DNA of 11,466 nucleotides from Acidobacteriota bacterium (lineage in GTDB: Bacteria; Acidobacteriota; Terriglobia; Terriglobales; Acidobacteriaceae). Below are positions 6,495 to 11,466 of this stretch, one piece after another. Positions within the stretch are counted from its first letter, which is position 1; the number at the start of each line of letters is the position of its first letter. Below the pieces are notes generated by a model that saw only the letters and a program-made list of their open reading frames with translations, was not told the DNA's origin and ran no database searches. The position numbers and the translations under genes were made by a program. Where the stretch lies: NCBI GenBank assembly GCA_003225615.1, contig QIAS01000184.1, positions 417 through 11,882 on the forward strand, written 5' to 3'.

Positions 6495-7706
6495 ATGACT
6501 GAAGATTCTAAACAAATCTGGGTTAGCGAACTGAACGCCCGCCCCGAAATCCGCTCTGCGTACCCGCGTACGCCAGTACGTTTTTACGACACCACGTTGC
6601 GCGACGGCGAACAGACGGTCGGCGTAGTTCTTTCCCCTCAGCAAAAGCTGGAAATTGCCCGCAAGCTCGACGAATTAGGTGTGAGCCGGATCGAAGCAGG
6701 CTTTCCGCGCGTTTCGGCGGAAGATGCGGAAGCCATCCAGCTAATGTCAAAAGCAAATCTGAAAGCAGAGTTGTGGGGCTTTTCCCGTGCTGTGCGCGAG
6801 GATGTGGAAGAGTTGATACGCCTCGGCGTGCGCGCTACGGTGATTGAAGCGCCTACGAGCGACATCAAGCTCAACGCTTACGGCATGTCACGCGACGACG
6901 TGCTCCGACGAGTGTCGAATGCGATCTCTTTTGCGACGCAAAGCGGAATTACGGTCGCGTTTTTTGCGGTTGACGGGACACGCACCAGCCTGGACTTTCT
7001 AAAGAAGATTAATTTGGCGGCCCTGCACGCGGGAGCAAAAGAAATCGTTGTGGTAGACACGATCGGTGCCTGTGGTCCGGAAGCCGTAGAAATGCTGGTC
7101 CGCGAAGTCTGCGGCTGGGTCGGCAAAGAAACTCCCGTACACTTCCACGGACACAACGATTTTGGAATGGCGACCGCCTGTGCCGTGGCGGCTGTGCGCG
7201 GCGGCGCTTCCTGGATTCAGGGAACGATTAACGGTATGGGAGAGCGCGCCGGCAACGCCGATATCGGCGAAATTGCGCTTGCCCTACGCTGCTTGTACGA
7301 CGTACCAGTAGCACTGGATCTCACTAGAGTTCGGGAGGTCTCGGAAGTCGTGCAGAAAGCCGCAGGCTACACGGTGGACGCCTGGAAACCGATTGTTGGT
7401 GAAAACCTCTTCATGCGCGAAAGCGGCGCCGTGGCTACGCAGTTCCACATTCCCGAAGCGATTGAGCCGTACTCCTCCGACCTGGTAAGCGCACAGCGCA
7501 AGATTGTTCTCGGCAAGAAGAGCGGCCTGGACAGCATTGATTTGAAGTGCAAAGAACTCGGCATTGCGATCAGGCCGGAGCAGCGGGCAACGATTCTGGC
7601 CGCGGTAAAAAAGCGCTCCATTGCCAAGCATGGATTGGTAAGCGACGAAGATTTCCGCGAAATCGTGGCCCAACTCGCCGGCGCAGGGGTTCTAAGCTCT
7701 ACCTGA
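6495..7706 (+). CDS. DRE-TIM metallolyase, homocitrate/isopropylmalate synthase-like (NifV-like)
   Basis: A TIM-barrel Claisen-type enzyme that condenses acetyl-CoA with a 2-oxo acid, or runs a related aldol cleavage. The DRE motif is in YDTTLRDGEQT (31-41; R36, D37, E39). The metal-binding pair is H218/H220 in HFHGHNDFG, and N254 is in GERAGNADIGE. The barrel ends near 280. The remaining ~120 residues form a short helical C-terminal region with GENLFMRESGAVATQF and VLGKKSG motifs, as in NifV-type homocitrate and citramalate enzymes. The leucine-binding regulatory domain of LeuA is absent, so feedback control by leucine is unlikely. The first ~25 residues are an extension before the barrel. 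No nif, lysine or leucine pathway genes are nearby, and it pairs instead with the FAH gene. Homocitrate synthase, citramalate synthase or a catabolic lyase all remain possible. Confidence 0.9.
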   Translation: MTEDSKQIWVSELNARPEIRSAYPRTPVRFYDTTLRDGEQTVGVVLSPQQKLEIARKLDELGVSRIEAGFPRVSAEDAEAIQLMSKANLKAELWGFSRAVREDVEELIRLGVRATVIEAPTSDIKLNAYGMSRDDVLRRVSNAISFATQSGITVAFFAVDGTRTSLDFLKKINLAALHAGAKEIVVVDTIGACGPEAVEMLVREVCGWVGKETPVHFHGHNDFGMATACAVAAVRGGASWIQGTINGMGERAGNADIGEIALALRCLYDVPVALDLTRVREVSEVVQKAAGYTVDAWKPIVGENLFMRESGAVATQFHIPEAIEPYSSDLVSAQRKIVLGKKSGLDSIDLKCKELGIAIRPEQRATILAAVKKRSIAKHGLVSDEDFREIVAQLAGAGVLSST

Positions 7707-7715
7707 TGCATAAAT

Positions 7716-7795
7716 CTTCGCGAGGAATTTCTCTGCCGAATTTCTCAGCGAACTCTGCGTTCCCTCAGCGAACTCTGCGGTTAAAAGCTTTTGAC
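7716..7795. repeat. Heptamer intergenic element (copy 2), overlapping the LLM gene end
   Basis: Reading the plus strand, CTCAGCG (7744-7750), CTCTGCG (7753-7759), CTCAGCG (7764-7770) and CTCTGCG (7773-7779) occur at 9, 11 and 9-nt spacing, exactly as in the element at 72-107. The first pair and second pair form a 16-bp perfect direct repeat, CTCAGCGAACTCTGCG, with a 20-nt period. The palindromic core GTTAAAAGCTTTTGAC (7780-7795) follows and matches 12 of 16 positions of the core at 56-71. To the left, CTTCGCG (7716-7722) recurs as at 21-27, and GAATTTCTC occurs twice (7725, 7738). No right-hand heptamer arm is visible, so this copy is a half element ending in coding sequence. It fills the 74-nt gap between two convergent genes, where no other terminator is visible. 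Confidence 0.75.
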
Positions 7796-8866
7796 GCTCT
7801 TCGCTCGGAAATGGGGCAGCACAGCATCGCCAAATAGTTTGGCTTGTCCGGTACGGTCCTCCCCCCAGATTTCGAGCATGATGTGGGTGCAACCCGCCGC
7901 CCGATACTCCTCGATGCGCTGAATGCATTCCTCCGGTGTGCCTGCAATCGGACAAACCTTGCTCAGAATGTCGTCGGTCACCGCTCTCGCCGCCGCTTTG
8001 CGCCCACCTTTCTCCATGGCCTCCGCAACCGGCTGCAGTTCTTCGAACGTCAGGCCCGCACACTCCAGCAGGACATCAGCCGAGCCTTTAATGTTCTGCA
8101 CTTTGTTGGCCAGATACATCGCGGCCTGCTCGCGCGCCCCTTCCTTGCCCTTGCGCGGGTCGCGAGCAATGCTGCCCACAATCACCGAACCCAGCACCAG
8201 CTTTGCAGGGTCCTTCCCGGTTTTCCGAGCTCCCTCTTCCATGTTCTTGCGCGAATAGCGCACGAAGGCAGGCGTAGTGATGCTCGCGGTCAGCAGACCG
8301 TCGGCAATCGAGCCGCCCATCTTCTGCAGCACCGGCCCTGTGCCCGCGACATAAATCGGCGGAATCCCGCGCGGGGTATGGGTGTCCGTCTTCAAGGGAG
8401 GCACATCGGCGGAAAACATTTTTCCCTGATAACGAAATGGGTCTCCTTGAAGGACGCCCCTGACAATTTCTATGCTCTCCCGCATCACCGTCGCAGGCCC
8501 GATCTTCTCGCCTTCTCCTTCACCAATTTCCTTCATGAAAATCTTGGAAGCACCCAGGCCCAGCAAGAAACGGTCTCCTGCAAGATCCTGCATGACCCGC
8601 GCCTCCATGGCAATCTGCACGGGATGCCGGGTATAAGGAGAAATAATGCCCCAGCCTAACTGAATACGTTGCGTTTCGTAAGCGATTACGGCCAGGATGG
8701 CGGTCGAGGATCGCGCTTCAAACGAATGCTTTCGCCACCAAGGATAGGCTTCTGCGATCCAGAAAGTGTCAAATCCCGCGGCTTCGCAGGCCTTGGCCAT
8801 TGCCACAGTCTCGTGCACCGGCTCCATGCTCAACTGCAGCACTCCGATATTGAAAGGCGGCGTCAT
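7781..8866 (-). CDS. LLM class (luciferase-like) flavin/F420-dependent oxidoreductase
   Basis: A TIM-barrel oxidoreductase of the bacterial-luciferase superfamily, using FMN or the deazaflavin F420. The pattern resembles the Mer (methylenetetrahydromethanopterin reductase)-like branch: IGVLQLSMEPVHETVAMAKACEAAGFDTFWIAEAY-type opening (7-41), then LGWGIISPYTRHPVQIAMEA (70-89), LAGDRFLLGLGAS (95-107) and, near 190-205, GIPPIYVAGTGP. Cofactor choice cannot be decided by eye, because no F420 biosynthesis gene is in the window. The length is 361 aa. The last five codons (SVKSF) and the stop fall inside the repeat element's core, so the natural C-terminus may have been rewritten. It is the last gene of the minus-strand run, 34 nt after the KPR-like gene. 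The ATG at 8866 has a weak ribosome binding site, but the N-terminus fits the family. Confidence 0.92.
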   Translation of the reverse strand: MTPPFNIGVLQLSMEPVHETVAMAKACEAAGFDTFWIAEAYPWWRKHSFEARSSTAILAVIAYETQRIQLGWGIISPYTRHPVQIAMEARVMQDLAGDRFLLGLGASKIFMKEIGEGEGEKIGPATVMRESIEIVRGVLQGDPFRYQGKMFSADVPPLKTDTHTPRGIPPIYVAGTGPVLQKMGGSIADGLLTASITTPAFVRYSRKNMEEGARKTGKDPAKLVLGSVIVGSIARDPRKGKEGAREQAAMYLANKVQNIKGSADVLLECAGLTFEELQPVAEAMEKGGRKAAARAVTDDILSKVCPIAGTPEECIQRIEEYRAAGCTHIMLEIWGEDRTGQAKLFGDAVLPHFRAKSVKSF

Positions 8867-8900
8867 CTGCTAGTCTTGAGTAGAAGTTACGTTAATCGTG

Positions 8901-9824
8901 TCACTCCGGATCCTTCCAGGAATGCTCCAATCCTTTAATCAACTGCCACACAGCGTGATTTAACGGCGTTGGGACCCCAATCTTCTGTCCCCATTCCACA
9001 ATGGCACCATTCATGAAGTCCACTTCCGTGCGGCGCTTGGCGAGGACATCTTGCAGCATGCTGGCCTTGTGCTTTCCTGGGGCGCGTGCGCCTTTTTGTA
9101 CCAACTCTCGAGGATCACCGTGCAGTTCGATTCCGAGCTTTTTCGCTACCGCTTCGCCTTCTGCGATGAGGTCATGGAACAGCTGATTGGTTGGCTCGAA
9201 GCGAGTCGCTGCCCCGTGGTGCAGTGAAGTCAGTGCTCCCACCGGATTGGTAGCCGCATTAAAAATCAGTTTCGTCCATTGCGCGCCGCGTGCATCTTTT
9301 AACGCAATGGTGTTCATGCCGGAACGAGTTATCAGCCACGCCAACTCTGCCACTTTCTCCATGGGCGTGTTAGTCGGCTCGAATGGACCTATCCATGTGT
9401 CGCCTTTAATGTCGAAGCCAATATGCCCGGGGCCAATGGGATGTCCGGCAGGAAAAGTGGTTCCGCGAATCACGTATCTCACCTTTTCAGCAATGATTTC
9501 TTCGTTGCCCACACCGTTCTGCACCGAACAAACCGCGCTGTTCTCGTCGAAGATATGCGCCGTTTGGGACATCGCGGAACGTGTGTGAATGGCCTTGGTG
9601 GCGAGAATTCCGTAATCACAGTGCGGCAGCTCTGCGGGGTCACTGGTCGCGTTCAGCCGTGCAGTGAAATCCGCGGCTCCTGAGAGCTTCAGCCCGTCCT
9701 TACGAATGGCCTCGACGTGCTCCTTCCAGACATCGTAGGCCCAGATCTCTGCCTCGCCCGCATGGGCCAGGTGAGCGGCGAACAGGCTGCCCACGGCGCC
9801 GCACCCAATCACACACACTCTCAT
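8901..9824 (-). CDS. Ketopantoate reductase (ApbA/PanE) family dehydrogenase
   Basis: An NADPH-dependent reductase of the 2-dehydropantoate 2-reductase family, with 307 aa as usual. The Rossmann motif is GCGAVG (7-12) at the very N-terminus, followed by SVQNGVGNEE (100-109). The catalytic lysine is probably K185 in QWTKLIFNAATNPVGALTS (182-200), with N189 and N193 nearby. S255 and E267 in SMLQDVLAKRRTEVDF match the substrate-binding region. True pantoate synthesis cannot be assumed: no panB, panC or panD is adjacent. The neighbours are peptidase-like and LLM genes, and many PanE paralogues reduce other 2-oxo acids. The start at 9824 has GAGGA (9835-9831) seven bases upstream. The gene is 19 nt from the M24-like stop and 34 nt before the LLM start, consistent with one operon. 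Confidence 0.9.
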   Translation of the reverse strand: MRVCVIGCGAVGSLFAAHLAHAGEAEIWAYDVWKEHVEAIRKDGLKLSGAADFTARLNATSDPAELPHCDYGILATKAIHTRSAMSQTAHIFDENSAVCSVQNGVGNEEIIAEKVRYVIRGTTFPAGHPIGPGHIGFDIKGDTWIGPFEPTNTPMEKVAELAWLITRSGMNTIALKDARGAQWTKLIFNAATNPVGALTSLHHGAATRFEPTNQLFHDLIAEGEAVAKKLGIELHGDPRELVQKGARAPGKHKASMLQDVLAKRRTEVDFMNGAIVEWGQKIGVPTPLNHAVWQLIKGLEHSWKDPE

Positions 9825-9843
9825 TCACTATCCTCGAGTATTC

Positions 9844-11013
9844 CTAGCGGACGGCGCTGGTCTTGGTCTCTTCCCCGGTAAAAAACCGCCAAGGCACATC
9901 GGCCAGGCACTCGCCTTCGTCTTTGCCGATGCGATAAGTGTCCTGGGTGTAAAGGCAAACCTTGCCGTCTTTGTCCACCACCTGCGGATGCAGCGAAAAA
10001 ATCATGTTCTCCTCAAGCGGCACGTCGCTCTTGGCGCCGATCGCCGGGTACTCGATCATCGTAGTGCCGATCGAGTGGCCCGAAAGATGCCCCAGCGAAA
10101 ATCCGTGCTGCGCGAATTTCTCCGCGATAGCGCGATGGACATTGCTGGCCAGTTCCCCGGCACGCATCAGCTTGCGTGCTCCGTCCAGTGCTTCGGGATA
10201 GGCATCTGACATTTTCTGTGTCGTGGCGCTCGGCCGTCCACGTAATAGTGCACGCGAAAATTCCACCCAGTACCCGCCGGCGCCTGTGATCTCCAGCGAA
10301 TACAACATCAAATCGTCAGCCGCGACTACGCGCTTACCCGGCACTTTGAAATGAGCTTCTGCTTCCCCATGGGATCCGGAAAGCACAATGTTCATCATTC
10401 GCGGGCCGGCCCCGCGCGCGAAAAACAGCTCCACCGCCGGCGCCATGATTTCAGCTTCAGTCCTCCCCGGTTCGTAGGCGGTGACCAGTGCCCAAAAACC
10501 ATCGATGATGATGTCCATGGCGTCGCGCACTTCGGCCAGCTCTTCTTCGCTTTTCACAGCACGCGCCATGTCAAATTCAACATCGAACGGCACCAGTTCG
10601 AAGGAACCCTGGACTAGTTCGCGATAGTCTCGCACCGGCATGACGAAGTTCATGCCATACACGCCGACGCGTTTCCACCTGCGCTCCGAAGCACGCTCGC
10701 GAAGCCACTGGCCGGGAACATCGGGCCAGACCTGATCTTTCACCCAAGGCTTCGCTTTGTCGCCAATCCAGCGCGCCTCGCGCGGGAACACAAGCGTCGG
10801 CTCGCCCTCAAGCGGCAATACCGCATGAACGTAGCGGTGCACAATCTCAAAGCCCGACACATAGAACACCGCGCCTTCAAATCCGGCGTACTGGTTTCCG
10901 CACACGATCAGTGCATCCAGGCCGTTTTGTGCCATACGCGAACGGACATTCTTATAGCGACGCTCGATTTCAGTTTGGCTTGGCAACGTGTCCTCGGCTA
11001 CTGCACACCGCAC
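9844..11013 (-). CDS. M24-family pita-bread protein lacking most metal ligands (creatinase/prolidase-like)
   Basis: Numbered from GTG at 11013 it has 389 aa with a creatinase-type N-domain (about 15-150) and a pita-bread C-domain. No signal peptide is seen. Of the five metal ligands of M24 peptidases, only the His (H313 in SGHSIGT) is kept. The first Asp aligns with L240 or S239, the second with E251 (GYWVEFSR), the Glu of the usual EPG motif is H342 (SLHPQ), and the last Glu is Q357 (TQDTY). This pattern fits a metal-free hydrolase, as in creatinase, or a pseudo-enzyme. The first codons overlap the end of the M20 gene by 16 nt, suggesting translational coupling. The GTG at 11013 has no clear ribosome binding site. 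TTG at 10986, with GAGGA five bases upstream, is an alternative start that still keeps the conserved RRYKNVRSRM segment. Confidence 0.85.
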   Translation of the reverse strand: MRCAVAEDTLPSQTEIERRYKNVRSRMAQNGLDALIVCGNQYAGFEGAVFYVSGFEIVHRYVHAVLPLEGEPTLVFPREARWIGDKAKPWVKDQVWPDVPGQWLRERASERRWKRVGVYGMNFVMPVRDYRELVQGSFELVPFDVEFDMARAVKSEEELAEVRDAMDIIIDGFWALVTAYEPGRTEAEIMAPAVELFFARGAGPRMMNIVLSGSHGEAEAHFKVPGKRVVAADDLMLYSLEITGAGGYWVEFSRALLRGRPSATTQKMSDAYPEALDGARKLMRAGELASNVHRAIAEKFAQHGFSLGHLSGHSIGTTMIEYPAIGAKSDVPLEENMIFSLHPQVVDKDGKVCLYTQDTYRIGKDEGECLADVPWRFFTGEETKTSAVR

Positions 11014-11466
11014 AATTGAGCTGCTGTAAGCGCGTAAATCTTGGTAATATCCACCAGCGTCTTAATCGATACTTTCTCGCCTTCCTTATCGCGCGGTCCG
11101 CTCGATGGCCCATAGTTCACGGTTTCAATTCCATAACGCGTCAGCACCGAAGCGTCTGAGCACCACACCACCACATCCCGCTTCGGCGGCGCTCCCATCA
11201 CCTGCTGATGATTCTTGTCAATCGCTTGCACCATCGGGTGATCGCCACTTATCGACGCGCCGGGAACGGAAACATAGGTTTCAAATTCCAATCCCCAGTC
11301 GGGATGCTTCTTCTCCAGATCGAAGAATACCTGCTGGACCTCGCGCCGCGCCTCGCTCATCGCGATATTCGGCGGCACGCGAACATCCAAAAAAAGATCG
11401 GCCTTCTCGGGCGTGCGGCTGGCGCGCCAGGCATGGCCGCCGCGAATGCCGCCAAGGTTCACGATG
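10998..11466 (-). CDS. M20 family peptidase/deacylase-like, C-terminal part
   Basis: The frame runs off the window edge, so only the last ~156 residues are seen and the true start lies upstream. It begins with NLGGIRGGHAWRASRTPEKA followed by LFLDVRVPP, the dimerisation (lid) domain typical of M20 enzymes such as ArgE/DapE and carboxypeptidase G2-like proteins. It then returns to the catalytic domain with VVWCSDASVLTRYGIETVNYGPSSG and ends with KVSIKTLVDITKIYALTAAQL. M20 enzymes cleave amide bonds of dipeptides or N-acyl amino acids using two zinc ions, and most metal ligands lie in the unseen N-terminal part. The late metal-ligand His usually found after GPG is not apparent; the segment here reads GPRDKEGEK. 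It is the first visible gene of the minus-strand run and its stop overlaps the start of the M24-like gene. Confidence 0.85.
   Translation of the reverse strand, partial: IVNLGGIRGGHAWRASRTPEKADLFLDVRVPPNIAMSEARREVQQVFFDLEKKHPDWGLEFETYVSVPGASISGDHPMVQAIDKNHQQVMGAPPKRDVVVWCSDASVLTRYGIETVNYGPSSGPRDKEGEKVSIKTLVDITKIYALTAAQLCGVQ

Noticed and set aside
7744..7779. Possible CRISPR fragment from the two 16-bp direct repeats
   Set aside because: The repeats are only 4 bp apart, with no spacer-sized gaps, only two units and no cas gene; the heptamer-quartet explanation fits better.
7844..8659. Plus-strand open frame antisense to the LLM gene
   Set aside because: It is a shadow of the high-GC third positions of a well-supported minus-strand gene; no domain pattern.
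8901..9824. Assigning the reductase as panE of pantothenate synthesis
   Set aside because: The family match is clear, but there are no pantothenate neighbours and the operon context suggests another substrate.

Overview
The window looks like a chromosomal segment of a GC-moderate (high-50s % by eye) free-living bacterium. The bactofilin, the Tat-exported peptidase-like protein, the F420/FMN-type oxidoreductase and the CGCWRAG-type intergenic repeats would suit a soil Acidobacteriota-like organism. That placement is an inference from gene content and style; no rRNA or marker gene is present. I see no tRNA, rRNA, CRISPR array, transposase or phage gene.

Layout. (1) 1-179: a long imperfect palindrome made of CGCAAAG-like heptamers. 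(2) 180-2126 (+): an ABC-F translation-type ATPase. (3) 2271-2789 (+): a bactofilin, followed by a hairpin at 2817-2847. (4) 4687-2933 (-): a Tat-exported M24 pita-bread protein, then methionine sulfoxide reductase B, probably cotranscribed. (5) 4688-4912: a divergent intergenic region with an operator-like dyad (TGTCACC-N6-GGTGACA). (6) 4913-7706 (+): a small M15-type peptidase, an FAH-family hydrolase and a DRE-TIM (homocitrate/isopropylmalate synthase-like) enzyme. (7) 7707-7795: a second copy of the heptamer repeat between convergent genes, forming the 3' end of the next gene. (8) 11466-7781 (-): a tight four-gene run in the order M20 peptidase-like (cut by the window edge), a second M24-like protein, a ketopantoate-reductase-like dehydrogenase and an LLM-class flavin/F420 oxidoreductase.

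How the genes may work together. The four minus-strand genes overlap or are 19-34 nt apart and so probably form one operon. All have metabolic or hydrolytic folds and none has an obvious standard pathway partner. The FAH and DRE-TIM genes converge on them and are 30 nt apart. Together they could be a degradation or remodelling route for an amide- or peptide-like compound, but no substrate can be read from the sequence. Both M24 proteins have lost several canonical metal ligands, so classical aminopeptidase activity is doubtful.

The most notable non-coding signal is the shared architecture of the two intergenic repeats: four CGCWRAG heptamers at identical 9/11/9-nt spacing next to a related 16-bp palindromic core. 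In the second copy this element supplies the last codons and stop of the LLM gene.
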